DNA of 64,000 bases from Nocardioides cremeus (GTDB lineage Bacteria > Actinomycetota > Actinomycetes > Propionibacteriales > Nocardioidaceae), in contig NZ_JAULSC010000005.1 in assembly GCF_030518195.1 (NCBI RefSeq), positions 62,001-126,000 on the forward strand, written 5' to 3'. The number at the start of each line of letters is the position of its first letter. The stretch's first letter is position 1. Below the pieces are notes generated by a model. The model ran no database searches. It saw nothing but the letters and a program-made list of their open reading frames with translations, and was not told where the DNA came from. This document shows positions 37,901 through 48,181 of the stretch, piece after piece. The position numbers and the translations under genes were made by a program.

Positions 37901-38431
37901 GACGGCAAGGAGGCCACCAACTGGGGCGCGGTCACCGCGACCAACGTCGACGAGTCGAAGCCCTTCGTCTCCGTCGACCTGGCCCAGGGCACGCACACGA
38001 TCCGTCGGGTGCAGGTCAGCGCGCTGCTGACCCCCGCCCCGGCGACCGACGAGACGATCCCGCTCGCCACCGACGAGGACCCGGCCTCCGGCTCGCGCTT
38101 CACCGCGCTGCGCCGCTTCGCCATCGAGGTCTGCACCAGCGGCTGCGACTCGGCCAAGGCGTCGTGGAAGCGGATCTTCACCTCGAAGGCCGACGCGTTC
38201 CCGGCCGGTCGCCCCCGCCCGGTGGCGCCCGACCAGACGCTGCGCTCCTTCAAGGTGCCGGCCAGCCGCGCCGCCGCGGTGCGCCTGGTGACCCTGGAGA
38301 ACCAGTGCACCGGCACCCCCGGCTACGCCGGTGAGCAGGACAACGACCCGCTCAACGACACCGACTGCGCCACGGCCTCCGACCGCGGCACGATCGTGCA
38401 CGCCTCCGAGCTGCAGGTCTACGCCCGCTGA
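34970..38431 (+). CDS. Secreted M36 (fungalysin) metallopeptidase with C-terminal discoidin-like domain
   Basis: Exported zinc endopeptidase of 1153 residues. A basic N-terminus (NRRRRTAALALVTATLVPGL) and ALAS-type cleavage site form the signal peptide. A propeptide of the FTP type follows (LSLRWNDFGTPASI-like; YAVLLRQRFGDLTPALGSMV). The M36 core has GHEYTHAISNRM with the zinc motif HEYTH at 653-657 and GAMGESWGDLVAAEYQF with the third ligand Glu near 681. After about residue 880 come beta-rich domains; residues roughly 970-1130 resemble an F5/8 type C discoidin module (AHLIDGKEATNWGAV, FVSVDLAQGTHTIRRVQV). I chose the ATG at 34970; an upstream in-frame ATG at 34847 has no signal peptide behind it. 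A strong terminator follows. Its location inside a glucan locus looks incidental. Confidence 0.92.
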   Translation: MTTNPVRNRRRRTAALALVTATLVPGLAQLPALASSTSAAPTPLSADDVTTLGDSVPGLSDLDVRGSVLPSLAQRRVAEDLGAVSLRWNDFGTPASILPAGGVLAKAAFPGAGAANAEKSARAWLEANAAVFGLSATQMRGLELVNAQELAAYDGAPHPGYAVLLRQRFGDLTPALGSMVTVGVARGEIAYVSSSLVRAEADLDASSAKLSPLQGWLAAARNVGRELGAGTVDDIVSSVTDDWTMLTVPGFAQPQQVRLRALAKADGTVRPVLEANVVDSGAGDAFAYTLLVDAVSGEVLHRENKVEHDQVNDVFTGAFTGDQCGPVHDFELADDKTRTINALGLSTPADDITVKIYGPGKQLLFTQDLLTSPELATYSSDKLKAGIYGVQVCPFDSASAVTGTYSLLLSTSDQAAPSTGGELFSPQWRYFTANPSMTSVNNESTPKNSVIGCWVAGPDCTLPTGPFKNVASTYPWDALDATGTTTATTVGNNANTHEAWASPLTPGGLFQAPVSPTREYTAEFTDAWNNSRCDPAQLRPGGNDIEFSTQNLFVSHNRMHDYSYYLGFTESNYNLQLENFGRGGVEGDQEIGNVQAGALSGGQPTYLGRDNANQITLQDGVPGITNQYLFQPIAGAFYAPCTDGGLDMGIVGHEYTHAISNRMVAGPDEGLTSAQGGAMGESWGDLVAAEYQFSHGYDNGGNIWAVGVYATGNKRTAIRDYAINRNPLNFSNVGFDTTGQQVHADGEIWSGTQWSVRQALVKKHDRRFPYANKGLQLRCAQATDDASPLAPQACPGNRRWVQLMFDAFLLQQGATSMLDARDAMLAADRMRFGGEDLKVMWKAFAQRGMGKDASTPDADSEHVKGGFASPKQRNGKVTFKASRGAGKIYVGDYQARVTPVADTSPKTKLDATVQMVPGTYRMLYTSGKGGFKRFTLRVKAGQSKTVRLTKQKNLAAAANGAKVIDATEGSLNTAHLIDGKEATNWGAVTATNVDESKPFVSVDLAQGTHTIRRVQVSALLTPAPATDETIPLATDEDPASGSRFTALRRFAIEVCTSGCDSAKASWKRIFTSKADAFPAGRPRPVAPDQTLRSFKVPASRAAAVRLVTLENQCTGTPGYAGEQDNDPLNDTDCATASDRGTIVHASELQVYAR

Positions 38432-38449
38432 CCCACCCGCACCACCGCC

Positions 38450-38490
38450 GACCCGGCTCGTTCGAACGAGCCGGGTCGGCGCATTTTTTC
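38450..38490 (+). terminator. Intrinsic terminator after the M36 peptidase gene
   Basis: A perfect 28-base palindrome (GACCCGGCTCGTTC and its complement) 19 bases after the stop, followed by GGCGC and a run of six T residues at 38484-38489. The first arm of the palindromic repeat family begins two bases later. Confidence 0.85.
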
Positions 38491-38491
38491 G

Positions 38492-38683
38492 TAGGTCGAG
38501 CAGCGAGGGCCGAAGGCTCGAGCGTTGCCGAGACCCCGCAACCACACGACGTACGGCGAGCGCGATCGTCACCGGGTCTCGGCGACGCTCGTCGCTGGCG
38601 CTCCTCCCTGCTCGACCAACGACCGTCACCACCGTAGGTCGAGCAGCGAGGGCCGAAGGCTCGAGCGACGCCGAGACCCCTTG
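38492..38683. repeat. Palindromic repeat array (left arm, right arm, left arm) 5' flank of the GIY-YIG locus
   Basis: Same family as 2890-3657: left arms at about 38492 and 38635 (here TAGGTCGAGCAGCGAGGGCC), spaced 143 bases, with one right arm ending GCTCGACCAACGA between them. The second left arm ends GAGACCCC six bases before the stop codon of the GIY-YIG gene. Confidence 0.92.
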
Positions 38684-38685
38684 GG

Positions 38686-38997
38686 TCAAGGCACGTCCTC
38701 ACCCACAGGCGGTCGACACCGGCCACGTGCGAGTGCGGGCAGGTCGCCGTAACGCCCCTCGATCAGGGCGATCCGCTTCGCCCGGCTCCACCCCTGGACC
38801 CGCTTCTCGTAGGCGTAGGCCTCGTCCCTGCGCCGGAACTCCACGGCCCAGACCAGCCTCACCGGTCGACGTCGACGGGGTTTGGTGTAGTCCGCTCCCT
38901 CTCCCCGGTCGTGCTGGCTGACACGGCGTTCGAGGTCGGTCGTGCTGCCGACGTAGAACGAACCGTCAGCGCACTCGAGGATGTAGGTCCAGGCCAT
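38686..38997 (-). CDS. Small GIY-YIG nuclease domain protein (UPF0213-like), bracketed by palindromic repeats
   Basis: Single-domain protein of 103 residues from ATG at 38997 (a much longer frame starts inside the repeats and is rejected). The GIY-YIG core is WTYILECADGSFYVGSTTDLERRVSQHDRG, where the two motif strands read TYILEC and FYVGST, with Arg in LERRVSQH, then KPVRLVWAVEF-type strand (RPVRLVWAVEFRRRDEAYAYEKRVQ) containing the catalytic Glu of AYEKRVQGW. The tail is Arg-rich. Single-domain GIY-YIG proteins are common but mostly uncharacterised; DNA nicking is expected from the fold. Palindromic repeats lie six bases from its stop and about 120 bases upstream of its start. Whether it acts on those repeats is speculation. 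Confidence 0.85.
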   Translation of the reverse strand: MAWTYILECADGSFYVGSTTDLERRVSQHDRGEGADYTKPRRRRPVRLVWAVEFRRRDEAYAYEKRVQGWSRAKRIALIEGRYGDLPALARGRCRPPVGEDVP

Positions 38998-39119
38998 GTC
39001 TGGAGGCTTCCCCAGGACAAGACCTCGGCTGTCGTACGTCGCCTCCCCTGTGGAACGAGCGCCGGCACCACGGGCCTGTGCCGTCAACGTGGTCACCTTC
39101 GAGTGCGGAGGGCCCGTCG

Positions 39120-39392
39120 TTGGTCGAGCAGCGAGGGCCGAAGGCTCGAGCGACGCCGAGACCCCGCAACCACACGGCGTACGGCGAGCGCGGTCCTCAC
39201 CGGGTCTTGGCGACGCTCCTCGCTGGCGCTCGTCACTGCTCGACCAACGAGCGTCCCCACCGTTGGTCGAGCAGCGAGGGCCGAAGGCTCGAGCGTCGCC
39301 GAGACCCAGTGACCACACGACGTACGGCCCGCGCGGCACTCACCGGGTCTTGGCGACGCTCCTCGCTGGCGCTCGTCACTGCTCGACCAACG
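39120..39392. repeat. Palindromic repeat array, two full units, other flank of the GIY-YIG locus
   Basis: Left arms at about 39120 and 39263 (143 bases apart), each with loop (CACACGGCGTACGG or CACACGACGTACGG) and right arm GGTCTTGGCGACGCTCCTCG ... CTGCTCGACCAACGA. Together with 38998-39119 and 39393-39459 this fills the 462-base gap between the GIY-YIG start and glgE; the remaining bases hold no gene I can see, apart from a likely GIY-YIG promoter region. Confidence 0.92.
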
Positions 39393-39459
39393 ACCGGGTC
39401 GGGCCTCTCACCCTGGTGGCGGCTTGCAGGTGGGGGCGCTGGCCGGAAGGGTGGAGCCC

Positions 39460-41441
<1,982 letters not shown>

Positions 41442-41445
<4 letters not shown>

Positions 41446-43262
41446 ACGACGCCCAGCCCACCGCGAAGGACCACTCCTCCGGGGCGCAGGCCACGCACGC
41501 GGACGGGCCGCCCCTGGGCGACGACCCGGTCGTCGACGGCCACACCGACTCCGGCGTCGACGCGGACCACGCGGCCCACGCGACCCCCGACTGGTTCAAG
41601 TCGGCGGTCTTCTACGAGGTCCTGGTCCGCTCCTTCCGCGACTCCAACGGCGACGGCACCGGCGACTTCAAGGGCCTGGTCGAGAAGCTCGACTACCTGG
41701 AGTGGCTCGGCGTCGACTGCCTGTGGGTGCCGCCGTTCTTCCCCAGCCCGCTGCGCGACGGCGGGTACGACGTGGCCGACTACACCGGGGTGCTCCCGGC
41801 CATCGGCACGATGGAGGACTTCCACTACTTCCTCGACGCCGCCCACGAGCGCGGCATCCGCGTGATCATCGACTTCGTCATGAACCACACCAGCGACCAG
41901 CACCCGTGGTTCCAGGCCAGCCGGTCGGACCCCGACGGCCCCTACGGCGACTTCTACGTCTGGTCCGACACCGACGAGCTCTACCAGGACGCGCGGATCA
42001 TCTTCGTCGACACCGAGCCGTCGAACTGGACCTGGGACCCGGTGCGCCAGCAGTACTACTGGCACCGGTTCTTCCACCACCAGCCCGACCTGAACTTCGA
42101 CAACCCCGCGGTGCACGAGGCGATGATCGAGGCGATGAAGGTCTGGCTCGACATGGGCCTCGACGGGTTCCGGCTCGACGCGGTGCCCTACCTCTACGAG
42201 CGCCCCGGCACCGACGGCGAGAACCTGCCCGAAACCCACGAGTTCCTCAGGAAGGTGCGCCGCATCGTCGACGAGGAGTACCCCGGGCGGGTGCTGCTCT
42301 GCGAGGCCAACCAGTGGCCGCAGGACGTCGTGGAGTACTTCGGCGACTTCGAGTCCGGTGGCGACGAGTGCCACATGGCCTTCCACTTCCCGGTGATGCC
42401 GCGCATCTTCATGGCGGTGCGCCGCGAGTCGCGCTACCCGATCTCGGAGATCCTCGAGCAGACCCCGGCGATCCCGCACAACTGCCAGTGGGGCATCTTC
42501 CTGCGCAACCACGACGAGCTGACGCTCGAGATGGTCACCGACGAGGACCGCGACTACATGTGGTCGGAGTACGCCAAGGACCCGCGGATGAAGGCCAACA
42601 TCGGCATCCGCCGGCGCCTGGCCCCGCTGCTCGACAACGACACCAACCAGATCGAGCTGTTCAACGCGCTGCTGCTGAGCCTGCCCGGCTCCCCCGTCCT
42701 CTACTACGGCGACGAGATCGGGATGGGCGACAACATCTGGCTGGGCGACCGCGACGGGGTGCGCACCCCGATGCAGTGGACCTCCGACCGCAACGCGGGC
42801 TTCTCCTCGGCCAACCCCGGCCGGCTCGACCTGCCCGTGGTCCAGGACGCGATCTACGGCTACGAGTCGGTCAACGTCGAGGCCCAGATGGAGAACCCCT
42901 CCTCGCTGCTGCACTGGACGCGCCGGATGCTGCAGGCCCGCCGCCACCACCCGGCGTTCGGGCTCGGGGAGTTCCACGACCTCGGCGGCTCGAACTCCAC
43001 GGTGCTCTCCTACGTGCGCACCTACACCGACGAGGACGGCCACGAGGACGTCATCCTCTGCGTCAACAACCTCTCGCGCTTCCCGCAGCCGGTCGAGCTC
43101 GACCTGCGCCGCTTCGAGGGCCGGCGCCCGATCGAGATCATCGGCGGCGTGCCGTTCCCCGAGATCGGCGAGCTGCCCTACCTGCTCACGCTCGCCGGCT
43201 ACGGCTTCTACTGGTTCCGGCTCACCACGCCGGAGCACCACGAGGAGGGTCAGCTGCTGTGA
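41442..43262 (+). CDS. treS: Trehalose synthase (maltose glucosylmutase)
   Basis: GH13_16 enzyme interconverting trehalose and maltose, 606 residues. A 45-residue acidic/His-rich N-terminal tail precedes [26 protein letters not shown], a trademark of TreS. Catalytic residues are the nucleophile D246 in [15 protein letters not shown] and acid E288 in [23 protein letters not shown] carries the third carboxylate. The GTG overlaps the glgE stop by four bases and has AGGAGG upstream. It supplies maltose to the maltokinase encoded next. Confidence 0.96.
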
Positions 43263-44764
43263 ACGACCAGACGACCGACCCGATGGACGCCCCGACGGGC
43301 ACGCCCGACCCCCAGGTCTTCGTCGACTACCTGGGGCGCACCCGCTGGTTCGGCGGCAAGGGCCGGCCCTTCGCCGTCACCGGCGTACGCCGCGTGGGCC
43401 TGGTGCCCGGCTCGGTGCCGGGCGGCCCGGTGGTGCTGCTGTGCCTGGCCGAGGTGACCTACGACGACGTGGGCGACGAGGCCGCCGACAAGGTCGAGCA
43501 CTACCAGGTGCCGCTGGCGCTCTACCCCGAGTCGCAGCAGCGCCTCGAGCACGCGCTGGTGGCGACCTGGGACGACCCGGGCGCCGGGCGGGTGCACGGC
43601 TACGACGCGCTGCACGACCGCGAGGCGATGGCCTGCTGGCTGCGCTCCTTCGACCGCGCGGCCGGTGAGCCGGGCGGCAACCTGGTCGACGAGGCCAGCT
43701 CGCTGGCCTTCCACCGGCTGCCCGGCCACGACCTCGACCTCGAGTCGCACTCGACGCTGTTCTCGGGCGAGCAGTCGAACTCCTCGGTCGCCTTCGGCGA
43801 GGACGCCCTGATGAAGGTCTTCCGCAAGGTGACCCCGGGGGTGAACCCCGACGTGCAGGTCCACGAGGTGCTCAGCCGGGTCGGCTCCCCCGACGTGGCC
43901 GCGCTCTACGGCTGGCTCGACTGGGTCGACCCCGAGCAGCGCACCGGTGACCACCACGACGCCGACGACCCGGACGACACCGGTGGCGGGGTGATGCAGC
44001 TGGCGATGCTGCAGCAGTTCCTGCGCACCGCCTCCGACGGCTGGGACCTGGCGCTCTCCAGCGTGCGCGACCTGTTCCGCCAGCCCGAGCTGCACGCCTC
44101 GGAGGCCGGCGGCGACTTCGCCGGCGAGGCGACCCGGCTCGGGCGCACCCTGCGCGAGGTGCACCTGCTGATGGCCGAGCACTTCCCCACCGCGACGGTG
44201 CGCGGTGCCGACCTGGCCGACACCATGGCCGGTCGGCTGCCGGCCGCGCTGTCCGCGGCCCCGGGGCTCGAGGAGCACCGCGAGTCGCTCGAGGCCCTCT
44301 TCGCCCGGGTCCGCGCGCTCGGCGAGGTGCCGGTGACCCGCATCCACGGCGACCTGCACCTGGGCCAGACCCTGCGCACCGCGCTGGGCTGGAAGATCGT
44401 CGACTTCGAGGGCGAGCCCGCCAAGCCGCTCGCCGAGCGGCTGCTGCCCGACTCGCCCTGGCGCGACGTCGCCGGGATGCTGCGCTCCTTCGACTACGCC
44501 CCGCGCGTGGTCGAACGCACCTGGGCCGAGGACGACCCCGAGGGGGCCGACGTCCGGGCCCGCAAGGCCGCCGAGTGGGCCAACCGCAGCAAGAACCACT
44601 TCCTGTACGCCTACGCCGACGGCGACATCGGCGACGAGCAGCGGACCCTGCTCGACGCCTACGTCGCCGACAAGGCCGTCTACGAGACCGTCTACGAGAC
44701 CCGCAACCGGCCGACCTGGGTGGACATCCCGCTCCAGGCCGTCGCCGAGATCGGAGCACCATGA
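43259..44764 (+). CDS. mak: Maltokinase
   Basis: ATP-dependent kinase making maltose-1-phosphate for GlgE, 501 residues. The N-terminal cap has [18 protein letters not shown]; the kinase fold shows [23 protein letters not shown], the catalytic loop [14 protein letters not shown] and the metal-binding [35 protein letters not shown], typical of Mak/Pep2. The GTG overlaps the treS stop and the 3' end overlaps glgB, so expression is tightly coupled. In many actinobacteria treS and mak are fused; here they are separate proteins. Confidence 0.95.
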   Translation: MNDQTTDPMDAPTGTPDPQVFVDYLGRTRWFGGKGRPFAVTGVRRVGLVPGSVPGGPVVLLCLAEVTYDDVGDEAADKVEHYQVPLALYPESQQRLEHALVATWDDPGAGRVHGYDALHDREAMACWLRSFDRAAGEPGGNLVDEASSLAFHRLPGHDLDLESHSTLFSGEQSNSSVAFGEDALMKVFRKVTPGVNPDVQVHEVLSRVGSPDVAALYGWLDWVDPEQRTGDHHDADDPDDTGGGVMQLAMLQQFLRTASDGWDLALSSVRDLFRQPELHASEAGGDFAGEATRLGRTLREVHLLMAEHFPTATVRGADLADTMAGRLPAALSAAPGLEEHRESLEALFARVRALGEVPVTRIHGDLHLGQTLRTALGWKIVDFEGEPAKPLAERLLPDSPWRDVAGMLRSFDYAPRVVERTWAEDDPEGADVRARKAAEWANRSKNHFLYAYADGDIGDEQRTLLDAYVADKAVYETVYETRNRPTWVDIPLQAVAEIGAP

Positions 44765-46968
44765 CCCCCCAGCAGCCCGCCCAGGCCACCCCCAAGCCGG
44801 TCGACCGCGCCGAGCTCGACCAGCTCGTGCGCGGCGAGCACGGCCACCCGCACGCCGTCCTCGGCCCGCACCCGCACGAAGGCGCGGTCACCGTGCGCGT
44901 GCTGCGCCCGCTGGCCTCCTCGGTCACCGTGTGCGGCGAGTGGGGCGAGACCCCGCTCGACCACGAGCACGAGGGCGTGTGGGTCGGCGTGCTGCCGGTC
45001 GCCGAGGTGCCGGCGTACTCGCTCTCGGTCAGCTACGAGGGCGAGCCGTGGGACTCCGACGACCCCTACCGGTTCCTGCCCACGCTGGGCGAGATGGACC
45101 TGCACCTGATCAACGAGGGCCGCCACGAGCAGCTGTGGACCGTGCTCGGCGCCCACGTGCACCACTACGAGACCCCGAGCGGCACCGTGTCGGGCACCTC
45201 GTTCGCGGTGTGGGCGCCGTCCGCGCGCGGCGTGCGGGTCAAGGCCGACTTCAACTCCTGGGACGGGCGCGAGCACCCGATGCGGCAGCTCGGCACCTCG
45301 GGGGTCTGGGAGCTGTTCGTGCCCGACGCCGGCAACGGCACGTCGTACAAGTTCGCGGTGCTGGGCCCCGACGGCCAGTGGCGCGACAAGGCCGACCCGA
45401 TGGCCGCCTGGGCCGAGAAGCCGGCCAGCACCGCCTCGCGCGTCTTCGAGTCCTCCTACACCTGGGGCGACGACGAGTGGATGACCGCGCGCGCCGAGAA
45501 GGCCGCGGTGCAGGCGCCGATGAGCGTCTACGAGGTGCACCTGGCGTCGTGGAAGAAGAACTACGACCAGTCGATGTGGTCGTGGGAGCAGATGGCCGAG
45601 GACCTGGTCGCCTACGTCGTCGACCTCGGCTTCACCCACGTCGAGCTGATGCCGGTGATGCAGCACCCGTTCGGCGGCTCGTGGGGCTACCACGTGACGT
45701 CGTACTTCGCCCCCGACGCCCGCTTCGGCGACCCCGACGGCTTCCGGCTGCTGGTCGACCGGCTGCACCAGGCCGGCGTCGGGGTCATCCTCGACTGGGT
45801 GCCCGGCCACTTCGCCACCGACGAGTGGGCCCTGGCCCGCTTCGACGGCACGCCGCTCTACGAGGACCCCAACCCCCAGCGCGGCTGGCACAAGGAGTGG
45901 GGCAGCCACATCTTCAACTTCGGGCGTCGCGAGGTGCGCAACTTCCTCTACGCCAACGCCATCTACTGGTGCGAGGAGTTCCACGCCGACGGGCTGCGCG
46001 TCGACGGCGTCGCCTCGATGCTCTACCTCGACTACTCCCGCGAGGAGGGCGAGTGGACGCCCAACATCCACGGCGGGCGCGAGAACCTCGAGGCCGTGCA
46101 GTTCCTGCAGGAGATGAACGCCACCGTCTACCGCCGGGTGCCCGGCGTGATGACGATCGCCGAGGAGTCGACCTCGTGGCCCGGCGTCACCCGCCCCACC
46201 GAGCACGACGGGCTGGGCTTCGGGTTCAAGTGGAACATGGGCTGGATGAACGACTCGCTGGCCTACCTGGCCAACGACCCCGTGCACCGCTCCTACCACC
46301 ACGGCGAGATGACCTTCTCCCTGGTCTACGCCTTCTCCGAGAACTACGTGCTGCCGATCAGCCACGACGAGGTCGTGCACGGCAAGGGCTCGCTGCTGCG
46401 CAAGATGCCCGGTGACCGCTGGCAGCAGCTGGCCAACCTGCGCGCCTACCTGGGCTACATGTGGGCCCACCCGGGCAAGCAGCTGCTCTTCATGGGCGTC
46501 GAGATCGGCCAGGAGTCGGAGTGGGCCGAGGCCCGCGAGCTCGACTGGTGGCTGCTGGACCACCCCGAGCACCGCGGCGTGCACAGCTTGGTGCGCGACC
46601 TCAACCGCACGTACGCCGACTCCGCGGCGCTGTGGGCGCGCGACAGCTCGCCCGAGGGGTTCATGTGGCTCGACGGCAACGACGCGGGGCGCAACACCTT
46701 CTCCTTCGTGCGCCGCGCGCCCGGCGAGCCCGACCTGGTGTGCGTCTCCAACTTCTCCGCTGTGCCGCACCACGGCTACCGGCTGGCGCTGCCGGCCACC
46801 GGCGAGTGGGACGAGGTGCTCAACACCGACGCCGAGACCTACACCGGCTCGGGGGTGGGCAACTACGGCTCGGTGACCGCGGTCGACGGTGAGCACGCGG
46901 GCCAGCCGGCGCACGCCGACATCTCGGTGCCGCCGCTGGCCACGGTGTGGTTCCGGGCGCGGTCCTGA
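44761..46968 (+). CDS. glgB: 1,4-alpha-glucan branching enzyme
   Basis: Introduces alpha-1,6 branches into the glucan made by GlgE. 735 residues with two N-terminal carbohydrate-binding modules (GEHGHPHAVLGPHPHEG; SGTSFAVWAPSARGVRVKADF), then the GH13 barrel: VELMPVMQHPFGGSWGY, GVILDWVPGHFATD, nucleophile D415 in GLRVDGVASMLYLDYSR, acid E468 in MTIAEESTSWPGVT, and LPISHDEVVHGKGSLL. The 53-residue spacing between the two catalytic residues matches E. coli GlgB. The ATG overlaps the mak stop. Three copies of a 12-base unit GGGGTCGGGCAC-like lie right after the stop (46973-47008). Confidence 0.97.
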   Translation: MTPQQPAQATPKPVDRAELDQLVRGEHGHPHAVLGPHPHEGAVTVRVLRPLASSVTVCGEWGETPLDHEHEGVWVGVLPVAEVPAYSLSVSYEGEPWDSDDPYRFLPTLGEMDLHLINEGRHEQLWTVLGAHVHHYETPSGTVSGTSFAVWAPSARGVRVKADFNSWDGREHPMRQLGTSGVWELFVPDAGNGTSYKFAVLGPDGQWRDKADPMAAWAEKPASTASRVFESSYTWGDDEWMTARAEKAAVQAPMSVYEVHLASWKKNYDQSMWSWEQMAEDLVAYVVDLGFTHVELMPVMQHPFGGSWGYHVTSYFAPDARFGDPDGFRLLVDRLHQAGVGVILDWVPGHFATDEWALARFDGTPLYEDPNPQRGWHKEWGSHIFNFGRREVRNFLYANAIYWCEEFHADGLRVDGVASMLYLDYSREEGEWTPNIHGGRENLEAVQFLQEMNATVYRRVPGVMTIAEESTSWPGVTRPTEHDGLGFGFKWNMGWMNDSLAYLANDPVHRSYHHGEMTFSLVYAFSENYVLPISHDEVVHGKGSLLRKMPGDRWQQLANLRAYLGYMWAHPGKQLLFMGVEIGQESEWAEARELDWWLLDHPEHRGVHSLVRDLNRTYADSAALWARDSSPEGFMWLDGNDAGRNTFSFVRRAPGEPDLVCVSNFSAVPHHGYRLALPATGEWDEVLNTDAETYTGSGVGNYGSVTAVDGEHAGQPAHADISVPPLATVWFRARS

Positions 46969-46972
46969 GCGC

Positions 46973-47008
46973 GGGGTCGGGCACGGGGTCGGGCACGGGG
47001 TCGGGCTG
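46973..47008. repeat. Three tandem 12-base units after glgB
   Basis: GGGGTCGGGCAC twice and GGGGTCGGGCTG once, beginning four bases after the glgB stop and ending just before the promoter of the GNAT-Nudix gene. No secondary structure of note. Confidence 0.7.
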
Positions 47009-47032
47009 GCAGCCGCTGGCTACGGTGGCGGC

Positions 47033-47965
47033 GTGACCGACGAGCACCCCACCCTCACCGACGGCACGGTCACGCTGCGGCCGACCGCCCCGGCCGACCA
47101 CCCGATGTCGCCGCACGACGGGGCCGCGCTGCTGTTCTCGGTCCTCGTCGACGACGAGGCCGTCGGCAGCCTCGCGGTGGTGCGCAAGGACGCGAGCACG
47201 GTGTGGCTCGAGGGAGGCCTCGACGACGCCCACCGCGGTCGCGGCTACGCCACCCGTGCGCTGCGGGTGCTGGTCGACTGGTCGCTCACCGCCGAGCACG
47301 AGGGCGGCCTGGGGGTGACCCGGGTCGAGTCGCGCATCCCCGTCGACGCCGAGGGCGCCCTGCGGGTGGCGACCCGTGCCGGGCTGCGCCGCGAGGGCGT
47401 CGAGCGGGTGGTGCCGGGCGAGAGCACCGCCGAGGGGTACGTCGTGCTCGCGCGGCTGGCCACCGACCCGCCGCTCAGCGAGCCCGGGGCGTTCCGGGCG
47501 CTGCTCAACTCCTTCCTGCCCCGCAAGCGCGCCATCAGCCAGATGCTGGTGCGCGACCGCGACGGGCGGGTGCTGATGTGCCAGCTGACCTACAAGCAGG
47601 ACTGGGACCTGCCCGGCGGCGTGGTCGAGGTCGGCGAGTCGCCGCAGGTCGCCGTGGCCCGCGAGGTCACCGAGGAGCTGGCCCTCGAGATCCCCGCCGG
47701 CCGGCTGCTGCTCACCGACTGGCTGCCCACCTGGGGCGGCTGGGACGACGCGATCTGCCTGGTCTTCGACGGGGGCGAGCACGACGCCTCGATCACCGAG
47801 CGGATCGTCGAGCAGGCGCGCGAGATCCGCAGCGCCCGCTTCTGCACCATGGACGAGGTGCACGAGCACGCGGCCGAGTTCACCGCCCGCCGGGTCGCAG
47901 CCGCCCTCGCCAACCTCGACGGTGAGGGTGCGGCGTACACCGAGAGCGGGCGCAGCCACCCCTGA
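47033..47965 (+). CDS. Fusion protein: GNAT acetyltransferase-like domain plus Nudix hydrolase
   Basis: 310 residues with two domains. Residues 1-145 look like a GNAT fold with LRPTAPADH, VWLEGGLDDAHRGRGYATRALRVLVDW (acetyl-CoA binding RGRGYAT) and VATRAGLRREGV; parts of the usual fold appear short. Residues 155-300 are a Nudix domain with the box GGVVEVGESPQVAVAREVTEEL, in which the usual Gly near the end is Ala; key REVTEE residues are intact. The GTG lies six bases after a TACGGT -10 box (47021-47026), so it is probably leaderless. The substrate of either domain is unknown; possibly a damaged-nucleotide sanitiser or NDP-sugar hydrolase. Confidence 0.82.
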   Translation: MTDEHPTLTDGTVTLRPTAPADHPMSPHDGAALLFSVLVDDEAVGSLAVVRKDASTVWLEGGLDDAHRGRGYATRALRVLVDWSLTAEHEGGLGVTRVESRIPVDAEGALRVATRAGLRREGVERVVPGESTAEGYVVLARLATDPPLSEPGAFRALLNSFLPRKRAISQMLVRDRDGRVLMCQLTYKQDWDLPGGVVEVGESPQVAVAREVTEELALEIPAGRLLLTDWLPTWGGWDDAICLVFDGGEHDASITERIVEQAREIRSARFCTMDEVHEHAAEFTARRVAAALANLDGEGAAYTESGRSHP

Positions 47966-48074
47966 CCCGGCCCATACTTCCCGCCGAGCAAACCCCAACT
48001 TCCCGCTGACCCGGCCCATACTGCCCGCCCACCCGGCCTGAACTTCCCGCCGACCCGGCCCATACTTCCCTCCA
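47965..48074. repeat. Five tandem 22-bp repeats
   Basis: Exactly 22-bp units starting ACCCGGCCCATACTTCCCGC, immediately after the stop of the GNAT-Nudix gene; units 1, 3, 4 and 5 are close and unit 2 is diverged. The same unit in reverse orientation is repeated from 48083 (next entry). The two arrays face each other across a few bases and could fold into a long imperfect hairpin. Confidence 0.85.
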
Positions 48075-48082
48075 GACGGACG

Positions 48083-48181
48083 GGCCGGGTCGATGTGAGA
48101 TCCGGGCCGGGTCAGCGCGAAGTTCGCGCCGGGTCAGCGAGAGATTCAGGCCGGGTCGGCGAGAGATTCGGGCCGGGTCGG
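48083..48181. repeat. Four and a half inverted 22-bp repeats
   Basis: 22-bp units starting GGCCGGGTC at 48083, 48105, 48127, 48149 and partly 48171, e.g. GGCCGGGTCGGCGAGAGATT. They are reverse-complement relatives of the array at 47965-48074. The stop codon of the kinase-like gene lies inside the array, so its last residues PTRPESLADPA are repeat-encoded. Confidence 0.82.

Noticed and set aside
38686..39339. 217-residue version of the GIY-YIG protein
   Set aside because: The extra 114 N-terminal residues are translated palindromic repeat sequence, the same as shadow frames in the 2.9-3.7 kb array.
48083..48181. Natural conserved C-terminus of the kinase-like protein
   Set aside because: The last residues coincide with 22-bp repeat units and are better explained as repeat-encoded.
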